DNA of 64,000 bases from an uncultured Bacteriovoracaceae bacterium (GTDB taxonomy: Bacteria; Bdellovibrionota; Bacteriovoracia; Bacteriovoracales; Bacteriovoracaceae). The number at the start of each line of letters is the position of its first letter. Position 1 is the first letter of the stretch. This document shows, one piece after another, positions 36,528-45,924 of the stretch. The DNA is taken from positions 35,229-99,228 of the forward strand of contig CAKZUQ010000001.1 in NCBI GenBank assembly GCA_937923325.1. The letters run 5' to 3'. The position numbers and the translations under genes are program-made. The notes under the pieces are model-generated. The model did no database searches, was not told the DNA's origin, and saw only the letters and a program-made list of their open reading frames with translations.

Positions 36528-37622
36528 ATGATGAAAATGAACTTAAAATTGACTTTAGCACTTACTGCAGCTCTAGCTATCGCTCCAGCAATCCAAGCAA
36601 AGTCAACTAAAGCATCAAGCAAAAAAAGTGTTGTATCTGTTAAGAAGACAACTTCTTCATTTTACTCAAAGAACCACCTAGTAAATAGATTCACAAGCTG
36701 GGGAATTGACCCAAGTTACAAAAAATCATCAATCAATCTGAAAACTTCTTGGGAAAAGTTCCAAAAGAAAAAAGATATTGTAGTTGCTGTAGTTGATACA
36801 GGAATTCAATTCAATCACCCATTTTTAAAAGATAACCTAATTACAACTAAAGGATCATTAAGTGCTAAGAGTTATGGAGTAGACTTTTCTACTAAAAGAG
36901 CAACTATGACTCCTAATGATACTCACGGACATGGAACTCATGTTGCTGGTATCGTAAAAAGTATCTTTCCAGAAGTAAAAATCTTAGCTTTAAAATATTA
37001 CAACCCACAAGCATCAGGACAAGCGAATTTAAACTCTACAATTAAAGCTTTAGAGTATGCTGTTGATCAAGGTGTAGATATCATCAATTATTCAGGTGGT
37101 GGACCAGAGCCAAGTGCAGCTGAGTTAAAAGTTTTAAAGAAAGCTGAAAAGAAAGGTATTTTAGTAATTGCAGCAGCTGGAAATGAAAAATCAAATATCG
37201 ATAGAAAGAAAAATGCTTACTACCCAGCAAGTTACGGATTATCAAATATCATCACTGTTGGTGCTCATGACGAATCAAACAAGTTAATCTCAGCTTCAAA
37301 CTGGGGAACAAAATCAGTAGATATCGCAGCTCCTGGTTATAGAATCAAATCAGCAATCCCAGGAAACGGAGCTGGTTATATGACTGGAACTTCTCAAGCA
37401 ACAGCATTTGTTACAGGAGTAGCAGCATTAGTTAAGTCTCAGTTTCCAGAATTCAACTTTCACCAAGTAAGAAATATCATCATCAGCTCTTCACTTAAAA
37501 CAAAGAAGCTTAAAGGTAAGGTTCTTGGTGGTGGAAAGCTAGATGCAGCAAGAGCTCTAGATATCGCTTCACACGTACACGGAAAATTATTCTCTAAAGG
37601 AAGAAACGTAGCTACAAAATAA
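36528..37622 (+). CDS. Secreted subtilisin-like serine protease
   Basis: An ATG at 36522 is too close to GGGAA; the ATG at 36528 gives 364 residues. A signal peptide (cleavage near IQA-K, residue 24) is followed by a short propeptide and an S8 domain with the complete triad: D90 in 'VVDTGIQ', H135 in 'GHGTHVAG' and S289 in 'GTSQATAFV'; 'AAAGNE' holds the oxyanion Asn. The domain ends shortly after the Ser, with a Lys-rich tail. The sigma-54 promoter upstream implies activator-dependent induction. Envelope, periplasmic or secreted protein degradation; a predatory role is inference. Confidence 0.92.
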   Translation: MMKMNLKLTLALTAALAIAPAIQAKSTKASSKKSVVSVKKTTSSFYSKNHLVNRFTSWGIDPSYKKSSINLKTSWEKFQKKKDIVVAVVDTGIQFNHPFLKDNLITTKGSLSAKSYGVDFSTKRATMTPNDTHGHGTHVAGIVKSIFPEVKILALKYYNPQASGQANLNSTIKALEYAVDQGVDIINYSGGGPEPSAAELKVLKKAEKKGILVIAAAGNEKSNIDRKKNAYYPASYGLSNIITVGAHDESNKLISASNWGTKSVDIAAPGYRIKSAIPGNGAGYMTGTSQATAFVTGVAALVKSQFPEFNFHQVRNIIISSSLKTKKLKGKVLGGGKLDAARALDIASHVHGKLFSKGRNVATK

Positions 37623-37660
37623 TTATATTCGATTAAGATATTTTCAATTAGAATCAGCAT

Positions 37661-39250
37661 ATGGAAAAATTTAAACCATATGCTTTTTCACTTTTAGCAG
37701 GAGTCCTATTCGCACTAGGCTACCCTTCTGTCTTAGCTAAAAGTCTGTTAATAACTCCAATTATTGGAACAATCATTCTTTTTTACTTTGTACTCAGTAC
37801 AGATAAGCTAAAAACAAAAGTTCTCCACTTACTTGCCTTTAACTTTACATTCAATATGTTTGGATTTTACTGGATAGCAGATACTCTTGTAGAGTTTGGA
37901 GCTCTTCCCTACCCTGTAGCTGGCCTTATAAGCTCACTATTTACCTTAATAATCACTCCACATCTTTGGGCCGCAATATTTGTCATTCATTATTTAACTG
38001 GTAAATTACCATTCTTAAAACACCCTGAGACAGGACTATACTCTTTTAGTTTAAGTGCATTTTTGACTTTATTCGAATATATTATTCCACAGCAATTTGA
38101 CGTTATGCTTGGACAGTCGTGGGTTATTATTGGCCAATACTTGGGCTTTGCTAATATAGCTGGACTTCCAATATATTCATTTTTTAGTTATTTATTAGTT
38201 TTTGAAGTTTTAAACTTAATTAGGAATAGCAAATATTCTAAGTTCAACTTTGTTTCAATTCTTTTATTTATTATTCTGAATCCAATAATCGGAAATTCTT
38301 TTGATTTAAAAACAAACCCTTTGAATATCAGATTAGTCCAAGCCAATATTAGTAACTTTTTAAAAATGGACTCTGAACAAGGTGGCTACGCATCTACAGC
38401 ACAAGTTATCGAAAGGTACCGAAATCTATCACTCGAAAAATTTGAAGTTGATAATAAGAAACTAGACTTAATTATATGGCCAGAGACAGCCTATCCTTTT
38501 GCGATAAGAACTAATAAAGATAATATTAGTTTATCATTCACTCCTTCTGTATTTAACGAAGTGGCCCTAGCTCAAAACTCAGAAATGCTTGTTGGTGGAT
38601 ATAATATAAAGAATAATGATCACAATAAGTCTTTGTTTAAGACAGAATATAATACTGCTTTTCAAGTCTCTAAACTAGGTAGACTTAAAAATAGTTATCA
38701 TAAACAAATTTTAATTCCTTTTGGGGAGACTCTTCCATTTGGAACAACTGTTAATAAGTTTCTTAGTGAGCATATAGATAATATTTCTTTTTTCTCAGAG
38801 GGCGATAAGTTTACTTTATTTAGTTTATCTTCTGGTCATAAACTAATTACTACAATTTGTTATGAACTATTAAAACCTGAGTTTATACGAACTTACTTAA
38901 ATAGCTTAGAACAAAGACCACATGCAATGATCAACCTAACAAATGATTCATGGTATGGGGATACGATGGAGCCTGAACAGCATCTGTTTTTGGCCAAGTG
39001 GAGAGCTTTGGAGTTTAACCTTCCCATTATAAGATCAACTAATACTGGTATTTCATCAGTTATCTTCCCAGATGGGAGCGAGTCAAAAAGACTAGGAGTT
39101 CTACAGACTGGCAATTTGGACTTAAGTGTTAACTTGCCCCTACGTCCAGCTACTATTTATCAAAAACTAGGTTTCGCAACTATTTTGCCTCTTTGGATTA
39201 TCTATTTAATTTTCCACTTGTTATTGATAAAATTAAAGCATGATGAATAA
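37661..39250 (+). CDS. lnt: Apolipoprotein N-acyltransferase
   Basis: A 529-residue integral membrane enzyme with six or more N-terminal membrane segments (to about residue 210), a nitrilase-type periplasmic domain and a C-terminal membrane helix (about 505-522). The nitrilase triad is visible: Glu in 'IWPETAYPF', Lys in 'YHKQILIPFGE', Cys in 'TICYELL'. It adds the third acyl chain to lipoproteins at the inner membrane, in keeping with the many lipoproteins in this window. It overlaps the following lipoprotein gene by 11 bp. Confidence 0.95.
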   Translation: MEKFKPYAFSLLAGVLFALGYPSVLAKSLLITPIIGTIILFYFVLSTDKLKTKVLHLLAFNFTFNMFGFYWIADTLVEFGALPYPVAGLISSLFTLIITPHLWAAIFVIHYLTGKLPFLKHPETGLYSFSLSAFLTLFEYIIPQQFDVMLGQSWVIIGQYLGFANIAGLPIYSFFSYLLVFEVLNLIRNSKYSKFNFVSILLFIILNPIIGNSFDLKTNPLNIRLVQANISNFLKMDSEQGGYASTAQVIERYRNLSLEKFEVDNKKLDLIIWPETAYPFAIRTNKDNISLSFTPSVFNEVALAQNSEMLVGGYNIKNNDHNKSLFKTEYNTAFQVSKLGRLKNSYHKQILIPFGETLPFGTTVNKFLSEHIDNISFFSEGDKFTLFSLSSGHKLITTICYELLKPEFIRTYLNSLEQRPHAMINLTNDSWYGDTMEPEQHLFLAKWRALEFNLPIIRSTNTGISSVIFPDGSESKRLGVLQTGNLDLSVNLPLRPATIYQKLGFATILPLWIIYLIFHLLLIKLKHDE

Positions 39251-39761
39251 ACTTTCAGTTATCTTTCTTAGTATCCTTTTATTAGGCTCATGTGCTTCAT
39301 ATGAGAAGTTTAAATTAATTACGGAGGAGTTAGAAATCCCTTCCGAGATATATGTCGCTGATTACAATCAAACTTGGCAAGCGGTTATTCAAGTAATGAA
39401 AAGGTACGATATTTCTTATCAAAATCAAGAGTCGGGAAAGATAAAAACAAGATGGATGGACAACACTCTGCAAGTAAACTTCACAGACTCTTTCGGTAAT
39501 AGTGATGCTATTAAAGCTGCTGAGTTCAAGTTGCTAGTTAATGTAGCTGAAGGTTATAGCTATGGAAGGAAAGTTACAAAAGTCACTGTCTATAAGCGCC
39601 AGAGGATAGAGCATGACTTTCTTCAAGGGTGGAAGGAAAAGCAACCTGATGGTATTCAAGAGAAGACCCTACTCTACAGAATAGGTAAACTTATTGAGAT
39701 TGACACAAAATTAAAAGAGCTTGATAAGGCAAGAGAAAAAGAAGAACTAGAAGATTTTTAA
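39240..39761 (+). CDS. Lipoprotein with BamC-like domain pattern
   Basis: A 173-residue lipoprotein (lipobox LLGSC, Cys18). The mature part has 'YNQTWQAVIQVMKRYDISYQNQESGKIKTRWMDN', a strand-helix-strand pattern like the NlpB/BamC helix-grip domains ('W..V...L......G.I.T.W'). The C-terminus is a charged helix ('LKELDKAREKEELEDF'). Start lies within the lnt end. Outer-membrane attachment is inferred; the BamC comparison rests on pattern only. Confidence 0.7.
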   Translation: MMNKLSVIFLSILLLGSCASYEKFKLITEELEIPSEIYVADYNQTWQAVIQVMKRYDISYQNQESGKIKTRWMDNTLQVNFTDSFGNSDAIKAAEFKLLVNVAEGYSYGRKVTKVTVYKRQRIEHDFLQGWKEKQPDGIQEKTLLYRIGKLIEIDTKLKELDKAREKEELEDF

Positions 39762-39762
39762 T

Positions 39763-40347
39763 TTATTTTTTTGTTAGTTCGTTTACGTTAAAACAAATTA
39801 AATTATTAAATTTTCTTTTACCATAACGATCATTTTCAATATAAACAGCATGCCTTCCATCAAGTGGATTTAATTGTGTAAATGTAGATAAGTGCAAATG
39901 GCTAAAATTTGATAAGATATAAGTATCAAATGAAATCCCTTCTGAAATATCTGTGATATAATTTTTTTCTGGTAGTTCATTGTCTGAAATATGAGACTTA
40001 AACCAGAAATTAAAATACACATCGATATGCACTTGATTTGCTATATTAAAGCCATAACTAGATTTATCTCTTTTTAGGCAAACAAATGGGGATCGATATT
40101 CATATCTGCTTTGAGTTAAACCACTATATGAAGCTAGCTTACATGAATTATAAATATTAGACTCTAGCGCGAGACTTAAGTAGTCATATGCTGAAGCATG
40201 CTTTGGCTGATTTTTATAAAAATTTTCAATTTTTTCTGAGGTTAAGTTTCTACAATAGGATTCTGTTAAAAGCCTTGAATTATCTTCAATGGCCATAGAA
40301 CTACCTGAAATCATTATAAATATTAATACTGTTAGTATTCTCAACAT
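39763..40347 (-). CDS. Exported hypothetical protein
   Basis: A 194-residue product with a signal peptide (residues 1-19, cleavage after SMA). The mature part contains four Cys residues and many aromatic residues, and a His/Ser-rich stretch 'NFSHLHLSTFTQLN'. No family recognised. Convergent with the BamC-like lipoprotein gene, 1-bp gap. Confidence 0.6.
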   Translation of the reverse strand: MLRILTVLIFIMISGSSMAIEDNSRLLTESYCRNLTSEKIENFYKNQPKHASAYDYLSLALESNIYNSCKLASYSGLTQSRYEYRSPFVCLKRDKSSYGFNIANQVHIDVYFNFWFKSHISDNELPEKNYITDISEGISFDTYILSNFSHLHLSTFTQLNPLDGRHAVYIENDRYGKRKFNNLICFNVNELTKK

Positions 40348-40435
40348 TTCAATCCACTACTTAGTAAGTTATCTAGTGACTGAATTATACGCGCAGCACA
40401 AAATTAAGCAATCCTTAAGCTTAATATAGTAATAA

Positions 40436-41239
40436 TTATATAGTTAGGTCTTTAGTCGCCTGAGCTTTCCAAAAGTGCTTTTTTAGAATTAAATTCCCAT
40501 CAGGCGATTTTTTTCCAGTTACTTTGGTAAGAGCGTAGTCAAGCTCATCATGAATATCTTGATAGCGCTTTTTTTGAATCATACTAAGCATTGGCTTTTT
40601 TGCTTTGTTAAAACCTAGCTCCCCTGTTGTTTTAATAATAGTTCTTATTATTTCACCACGTTTTCTCGAACCATCAGATCCAGAGTAATTATCTTTATTA
40701 TAAAGCATGGCCCAAACATATGGAGCGAGTTCTTTCAATTTTAATTGACGTATATTTTCTAAAGCCTGGAGTCTAACTATCATCGCTTTATCTTTTAACA
40801 ATCTAGTATAAACACCTTTGTATTTCGTTTGCTTTAAGGCCAATAATGATTTTAAACTAGCTAATCTCATCATCCAGTTTGGATGGAAAGCAAACTTTGA
40901 TAGATATGCAGCTGACTTAACTCCCATAATTCTTCCAAGTAGAAAAGTTGCAACCCATCTATTTTTATCAGGAAAGTTTTTAGATTTCATTACATAAGTT
41001 AAAAGAGGCACAGCTTTTTGTTTAAGTTTTATTGTTTTAGCTTTTAAGTTTTGAACAGCTTTTTTAGATTTATATTTTTTAGTATAATCCTTATATAAAG
41101 GATGATTTAAAATAGCCTTAGGAATAGGTTTATCAAGAACAACTTTTTTTGTCTCTTTTTTTAAAGGTAGTTTTTTTACTGTAGCAGCAAAAGAATTAGA
41201 CGCAACTATTGCGACAAAAAGGATTAGAAGAGATTTCAT
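40436..41239 (-). CDS. Exported HEAT-repeat-like protein
   Basis: A TTG at 41248 also opens the frame, but the ATG at 41239 starts a normal signal peptide (MKSLLILFVAIVASNSFAA). The 267-residue product is basic and helical; from about residue 85 it shows repeated helix pairs of HEAT type ('NRWVATFLLGRIMGVKSAAYLSKF', 'NWMMRLASLKSLLAL', 'KAMIVRLQALENIRQL'). HEAT proteins bind other proteins. It is downstream of the coiled-coil membrane protein gene and may be co-transcribed with it. Confidence 0.7.
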   Translation of the reverse strand: MKSLLILFVAIVASNSFAATVKKLPLKKETKKVVLDKPIPKAILNHPLYKDYTKKYKSKKAVQNLKAKTIKLKQKAVPLLTYVMKSKNFPDKNRWVATFLLGRIMGVKSAAYLSKFAFHPNWMMRLASLKSLLALKQTKYKGVYTRLLKDKAMIVRLQALENIRQLKLKELAPYVWAMLYNKDNYSGSDGSRKRGEIIRTIIKTTGELGFNKAKKPMLSMIQKKRYQDIHDELDYALTKVTGKKSPDGNLILKKHFWKAQATKDLTI

Positions 41240-41303
41240 TTTTACCAACTTTGCTAAGGAATTAATTTGCAGTTTCCTTAGCAGTTTATTTTTATATTAT
41301 TTT

Positions 41304-42245
41304 TTATCCAAGCATTTTTTCAAATTCACTTAAAAGATCTTCTGGAGATTTATCATCACCTTCTTCTGTTGACGCTGCTGCCTCTACTGGCTCAGGAGCT
41401 GCTTCAGCTGCTGGCTCTTCAACTGGAGCAGGCTCTTGCTCAGCTACAGCCTCAGTTGGTGCTTCAGTTGGAGCTTCTTCAGCTACAGGCTCCTCCACTG
41501 CTGCAGCGGCTTGAGCTTCAGCCTCAGGTGCTTCTTGTGCTGGTGGAGCTGCCTCAGCTGCTGCAGGTGCTTCTCCACCAGCATCAGCAAGAGCTTTTTT
41601 AAGCTGTTCGTTTTCTTGCTTAAGTCTTTTCATATCTGCAATATCATTTGAGATGATATCGTATTGTTGTAATTCTTCTTTTAGTTCATCACGCTCTTTT
41701 GTAAGAGCTTCAACTACAGCAGGGTCTGCTCCTCCACCTTCATCACTTCCAGCATTTGCTTGTGCTTCAGCTAATAACTTCTCAAGCTCTTCTATTCTTT
41801 CTTGCTTTTGTTTAACAATTCCTTCTAGTTCAGCATTCTTTGATTCTAGATCCGTTACAATAGAATTTTTTTCAGCAAGTTGTGCTTGTAAACCAGCAAT
41901 CTGCGCTCTAAGTGCAGCATCATCTCCACCTGTAGCTCCACCAACATTTACTGCTGTAGAACCAGGTAAATCTTCAAGTGGCATAACCGAAGGTACACTT
42001 GAAGGGTCTACATCCAATCCTCCTCCTCTAAAAAGAGAAGACTTTAAAGCTGTTGAGTTCTGTATAATAGAATCTAAATAACTCTTCACAACACTAGCTG
42101 GGATTTGATGTTTTAAGTGATTATACTTCTTTCTATTGTAGTACCAAACCCACACAAAAACTGAAAGTATGATAATAAGAAAACCGATTTGAAATTCGAA
42201 AATTAAATCTGAATATTTATCTAAATAATTTACTATAGAGTCCAC
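41304..42245 (-). CDS. Membrane-anchored coiled-coil protein with Ala/Pro/Glu-rich region
   Basis: A 313-residue protein: membrane helix at residues 17-36 with a short outside part, a linker, coiled coil about 110-225 ('QIAGLQAQLAEKNSIVTDLESKNAEL', then 'LTKERDELKEELQQYD'), an 80-residue Ala/Pro/Glu-rich disordered stretch, and a conserved-looking end 'SPEDLLSEFEKMLG'. The GC-richer low-complexity DNA produces long false frames on the other strand. The shape suits an envelope-tethered cytoplasmic scaffold; partner unknown. Confidence 0.7.
   Translation of the reverse strand: MDSIVNYLDKYSDLIFEFQIGFLIIILSVFVWVWYYNRKKYNHLKHQIPASVVKSYLDSIIQNSTALKSSLFRGGGLDVDPSSVPSVMPLEDLPGSTAVNVGGATGGDDAALRAQIAGLQAQLAEKNSIVTDLESKNAELEGIVKQKQERIEELEKLLAEAQANAGSDEGGGADPAVVEALTKERDELKEELQQYDIISNDIADMKRLKQENEQLKKALADAGGEAPAAAEAAPPAQEAPEAEAQAAAAVEEPVAEEAPTEAPTEAVAEQEPAPVEEPAAEAAPEPVEAAASTEEGDDKSPEDLLSEFEKMLG
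41380..41600 (-). repeat. Low-complexity Ala/Pro/Glu coding repeat
   Basis: Imperfect GCx/GAx-rich codon repeats encode EAPA/EEPA-type units, including an adjacent tandem pair of a 12-base unit (APTE, about 41455-41485). GC content is visibly above the surroundings. Likely variable in length between strains. Confidence 0.6.
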
Positions 42246-42380
42246 TCATCCCCTCCATGGAACGCATTGGTTTTAAACCATTCCTTATAATTATAGGGAT
42301 TTATAGTAATTTTTGCAAACGATACTAATAAGGAGAGCTTTTTTCTGCATTTTTTTACTTTTGTTAAGTTTCTTTAAGAA

Positions 42381-43229
42381 CTAACCAGTGATTTTACCTA
42401 AAATTTTACTATGAAGAGGCATAGCTGCGGCTAAAAAGGATTTATCGAACGGGGTGTATCTCTTACCGTCAAAGTCGGTTAATTCAATTTTAGCTTCAAT
42501 ACAAATAAGTCCAGCTGCAGCAACATCCCAAGGTTTTAAATTTTTTTCCCAATAACCATCAAAATTACCATTGGCCACATAACATAACTCCAAAGCTGCT
42601 GAGCCTAGTCTTCTAACAGCTCGGCAACCAAGAATATTTTTTTTGAATACTGATAGTTGTTGATCAAAGCTTTTATCTTCAGCATAACTTGGAGCTGGAG
42701 AAAAAATACAATCTCTCATTTCTTTTTCGTTGCTATCAATAATTAATGAGTATTTTTTAAAAGGGTTGATTCTAAAGTCAATCAGGTGTGCCCCCTGTCC
42801 CTTTGAGGCAAAAAAACACTCTCCACTTGTTGGATTATAAACGACTCCTACAATTGGCTTTCCTTTATTTAAAAGAGCAATTGAGACAGCATAAATTGGA
42901 ATTCCATTTACAAAATTATTCGTCCCATCAAGAGGGTCAACAACCCAGCAAAACTCACTAGCTTCAGCTTTTTTGTAAGTTGTTTTTCTATTCTTTGAAA
43001 AATCTTCTTCTGATAAAATTGTATGTTCTGGATACTGATTTTTAATTGTATTTAAAATATAATCTTCTGAAGCCTCATCTGCTTCTGAAGCAATACCTTC
43101 CGTTCCCTTAGAACTAACAATTAGCTCATGCCTTTTCTTTTGATATTTTAATAAAATTTCACCCGCTTCATAAGAAACATCTTGAGCAAAGTCTTGCAAT
43201 TCTTTTAAAAGTTTTTTAGTTATCTTCAT
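42381..43229 (-). CDS. Inositol monophosphatase family protein
   Basis: A 282-residue phosphatase of the IMPase/SuhB/CysQ family. Metal ligands appear in 'ILSEEDF' (Glu), 'VDPLDGTNNFVNG' (the D-P-L-D-G-T motif) and 'PWDVAAAGLICIEA'. The substrate within the family (inositol phosphate, PAP or other) cannot be told from sequence alone; the length and motifs are nearer SuhB than CysQ. It overlaps yacG by 14 bp. Cytoplasmic. Confidence 0.9.
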   Translation of the reverse strand: MKITKKLLKELQDFAQDVSYEAGEILLKYQKKRHELIVSSKGTEGIASEADEASEDYILNTIKNQYPEHTILSEEDFSKNRKTTYKKAEASEFCWVVDPLDGTNNFVNGIPIYAVSIALLNKGKPIVGVVYNPTSGECFFASKGQGAHLIDFRINPFKKYSLIIDSNEKEMRDCIFSPAPSYAEDKSFDQQLSVFKKNILGCRAVRRLGSAALELCYVANGNFDGYWEKNLKPWDVAAAGLICIEAKIELTDFDGKRYTPFDKSFLAAAMPLHSKILGKITG

Positions 43230-43443
43230 CGATTAAAAATCCATTTTCATCAAGTTGGCCTAATACTGCAGGCTCTTCAATATAAACTGTATTATTTTTT
43301 CCGGCAACAGTATATGACTCATCAAACCAGTGACCAAGATCAACCATTTTACACTTCTCTTGGCAAAAAGGTCTAAACTCAGAGCTATAATAATTAAACT
43401 CAGATTCACAATGTGGGCATTTAACTTTAAGTTCTTTTGTCAT
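43216..43443 (-). CDS. yacG: YacG zinc-finger protein (DNA gyrase inhibitor family)
   Basis: A 75-residue protein with the YacG zinc knuckle: 'VKCPHCESEF' and, after 16 residues, 'RPFCQEKCKMVDLGHWFDE'. The four Cys and the 'DLGxWxxE' tail are characteristic. E. coli YacG binds GyrB and inhibits gyrase. AAGG precedes the ATG. Lies between the aminotransferase-IV gene and the IMPase-like gene. Confidence 0.85.
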   Translation of the reverse strand: MTKELKVKCPHCESEFNYYSSEFRPFCQEKCKMVDLGHWFDESYTVAGKNNTVYIEEPAVLGQLDENGFLIDEDN

Positions 43444-43451
43444 CTGTTACC

Positions 43452-44129
43452 TTATTTTATTTCAACAACACTTATTTTTTCATAAAGACTATTACACAAA
43501 AATATATCATCATATGTATTTAGATCCGAAACCAATATGGAAGTTTCAGTTGCATTCCTTTGCTCTAAAATTTTCTTCCTTGTTAGTCCCTTATAAACCC
43601 CAGACTTTGGTGTAAATAAGTTATCACCTTTTCTAAAAAAAATATTTGCAGTACTTGTTTCAAATACTTTATCTTCACCATAAAAAAGAACATCATCAAA
43701 ACCATCTTTCATGGCAAGTCTTTTAGCAAATAATTCTTTTCCATATGAGCCAACCTTAAACTGACACATAATTTCATCTTGAACTCTTTTTACTAATTTT
43801 AATTTTACAGATTTTTGAACTGATAAGTCTAGTTCTCTAAAATGAGTCGAAACAGTTAACTCATTGTCATCAAACTTCCCCAAAAGAGAGTCCCTACTAG
43901 GTGCAGATATTGTTAGCCTAAGAGCGCCAGAAGAAACAAAAGAAAGATCTAATTCATTTATTTTTTGATAAATGGCTTCTGTGGAAAGCAAGTTATAGTA
44001 ACCCTTTGCATCACAAATAAGTTTATCAATGTGAACTTTTTTGTCTATAAGGGTGCCATTTTCTACTCTCATAGTAGTAAAAATAGACTCTCCATATAAG
44101 AATGCTGGGTTTTGATATTCGTCTTTCAT
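43452..44129 (-). CDS. Class IV aminotransferase (PabC-like)
   Basis: An in-frame ATG at 44189 would put the start in the divergent promoter region; the ATG at 44129 (225 residues, MKDEYQNPAFLYGESIFTTMRV) fits the family start 'GdglFeT'. Also present are the PLP Lys candidate in 'KVGSYGKELFAKRLA', Glu in 'VFETSTANIFF' and 'GVYKGLTRKKIL'. The family contains 4-amino-4-deoxychorismate lyase (folate), branched-chain and D-amino acid aminotransferases; its short length favours PabC, but no folate gene is adjacent. No strong ribosome binding site is visible. Confidence 0.75.
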   Translation of the reverse strand: MKDEYQNPAFLYGESIFTTMRVENGTLIDKKVHIDKLICDAKGYYNLLSTEAIYQKINELDLSFVSSGALRLTISAPSRDSLLGKFDDNELTVSTHFRELDLSVQKSVKLKLVKRVQDEIMCQFKVGSYGKELFAKRLAMKDGFDDVLFYGEDKVFETSTANIFFRKGDNLFTPKSGVYKGLTRKKILEQRNATETSILVSDLNTYDDIFLCNSLYEKISVVEIK

Positions 44130-44230
44130 AATTTTTCTTACATTCACCTTTATTAAGCTTATAATACATTGATTCACGGAATATGTCATGGTACTAACGC
44201 TATGAATTCAATCACAATTAAGAAGAAGTT

Positions 44231-45148
44231 ATGACTAAAGAATTAGCAATTATTGGCTTTGGTAATCAGGCGAAAGCATGGGCACTAAACCTTAGAGATT
44301 CGGGATGGAAAATAAGTGTTGGCCTAAGACCCAACTCATCCTCCATTGAGCTCTGTGAGCAAATGAACTTTCAACATTTTGACTACACAAGCGATCATAG
44401 CTATGACTCATACGCAATTCTTACACCAGATGATACTCACAGTGATATTGTAAAAAATATTTCTAAAATAAACTCCAAAGCTAGTTTTATCTACGCTCAT
44501 GGTTTCGCATTAGTTTACGATAACGTTTTAGTCGAACTAGAAAATCATAATCATATACTTCTAGCTCCTAAGGCCATCGCAAGTGAACTTCGTTACCAAT
44601 TTGAAATAAAAGGTAAAAATGGTGGCGTATATAGCTTCGAAGGATTAAAAGAAATTCAAAAGAAAAATTTTTATTTATCACTTGGTAGTGATCTAGGATT
44701 ATCATCTCTTCATGAAGCTACTATTGAAGATGAAACTAAAGCGGATCTGTTCTCAGAGCAAAGCTTATTATGCTCCTCACTTCCCTACGCAGCTCTCTAT
44801 AGCTACAATCAACTCAGACAAAGTGGGATCTCAAAAGAAGTTGCTTACTTTGAATGTTGGTATGAAGTAAAACTTATTGCTGATACATTAATTAAAATTG
44901 GGCCAGAAAAGTTCTTTGATCTCATTAGTCCAAATGCTTTGATTGGATCAGAAATTGGTAAGTCAGTTTTATTTGATGATAATTATAAAAAGAAATTAAA
45001 TGATATATACAACCATATCAACTCTGGTGAATTTAACAGACAACTCTCAAACGTCGATATAAATTTAACAAGATCAAATATTTTAAAGTTTTGGCAAAAT
45101 GAAGAACTAACTCAAGTTCACAATCAATTAAAAGATGACTTATTCTAG
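44231..45148 (+). CDS. Ketol-acid reductoisomerase-like enzyme in the pantothenate operon (probable ketopantoate reductase role)
   Basis: A 305-residue protein clearly of the IlvC fold: N-terminal 'IGFGNQAKAWALNLRDSGWKIS' NADPH motif with 'GLRPNSSS', 'TPDDTHSDI', 'LLAPKAIASELR', then the metal site 'DETKADLFSEQSLLCSS' and 'YFECWYEVKLIADTL' (the Asp/Glu and Glu/Glu ligands kept). Class I IlvC is about 330 residues, so this is slightly short. No panE is present, while panB, coaX, coaBC and panC follow directly; IlvC is known to reduce ketopantoate in some bacteria. I infer a ketopantoate reductase function. A true branched-chain enzyme elsewhere is not excluded. Confidence 0.8.
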   Translation: MTKELAIIGFGNQAKAWALNLRDSGWKISVGLRPNSSSIELCEQMNFQHFDYTSDHSYDSYAILTPDDTHSDIVKNISKINSKASFIYAHGFALVYDNVLVELENHNHILLAPKAIASELRYQFEIKGKNGGVYSFEGLKEIQKKNFYLSLGSDLGLSSLHEATIEDETKADLFSEQSLLCSSLPYAALYSYNQLRQSGISKEVAYFECWYEVKLIADTLIKIGPEKFFDLISPNALIGSEIGKSVLFDDNYKKKLNDIYNHINSGEFNRQLSNVDINLTRSNILKFWQNEELTQVHNQLKDDLF

Positions 45149-45156
45149 GAACGAAA

Positions 45157-45921
45157 ATGAAAAAACTAAATACAAGAAAGATTAGAAGTTTTAAAAAACA
45201 GCAAGAAAACAAAATTTTAAATATGCTTACTTGTTATGACTATCAAACAGCAAAACTTTTGGATGAGACAAACTTAGACTTAATTCTTGTTGGAGATAGC
45301 TTAGGAAATGTTATTCTTGGTTATGAAACGACGGTTTCAGTTTCAATTGAGGAGATGATTATCTTCACAAGTGCTGTTAAACGTGGAGCTAAAAATAAAT
45401 TTGTTATTGGTGATCTACCATTTGGATCTTACAATACTGTTGAGCAAGGTTTAGAGAGTGCAACAAAGTTATTCCAAACTTCAGGCTGTGAGGCCATTAA
45501 GCTAGAAGGAGCATTCCCTCACCAACTAGAGCTTATTGAAAGGCTAACACATATTGGTATTCCAGTTATGGGACATATTGGGCTAACTCCCCAGTCAGTG
45601 CATCAACAAGGTGGTTACTATACACATGGGAAAAATGATGAGTCTGCAAAAACACTAATGGATACAGCAAAAAAATTAGAACAAGCAGGTTGCTTTAGTG
45701 TTGTTCTAGAATGTATTGATAAGTCTGTCTCAGCTGATATAACAAATGAACTTACTATTCCGACAATAGGAATTGGAGCTGGCGATCAAGTAGATGGCCA
45801 AGTTCTAGTAATTAACGATTTATTAAAGTTAGGCTCTGACTATCCTCCAAGTTTTTGTGAGCCAATTGCAGATTTATATACCTTAAAGAAAGATCTCATT
45901 AATCAATATTTGAATCGTTAA
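45157..45921 (+). CDS. panB: 3-methyl-2-oxobutanoate hydroxymethyltransferase
   Basis: A 254-residue TIM-barrel enzyme: 'MLTCYDYQTAKLLDET', the metal site 'LVGDSLGNVILGYETTVSV', 'VIGDLPFGSYN', 'AIKLEGAF', 'GHIGLTPQSVHQQGG' and 'TIGIGAGDQVDGQVLV' are PanB landmarks. It adds a hydroxymethyl group from methylene-THF to 2-oxoisovalerate, giving ketopantoate. It lies 8 bp after the IlvC-like gene and 3 bp before coaX. Cytoplasmic. Confidence 0.96.
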   Translation: MKKLNTRKIRSFKKQQENKILNMLTCYDYQTAKLLDETNLDLILVGDSLGNVILGYETTVSVSIEEMIIFTSAVKRGAKNKFVIGDLPFGSYNTVEQGLESATKLFQTSGCEAIKLEGAFPHQLELIERLTHIGIPVMGHIGLTPQSVHQQGGYYTHGKNDESAKTLMDTAKKLEQAGCFSVVLECIDKSVSADITNELTIPTIGIGAGDQVDGQVLVINDLLKLGSDYPPSFCEPIADLYTLKKDLINQYLNR

Positions 45922-45924
45922 ATT

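Noticed and set aside
41369..42081. Three long plus-strand frames (Leu/Gln-, Ser/Cys- and Ala/Ser-rich) opposite the coiled-coil gene
   Set aside because: They are shadows of the low-complexity Ala/Pro/Glu codons on the minus strand; their composition is unnatural and they lack ribosome binding sites.
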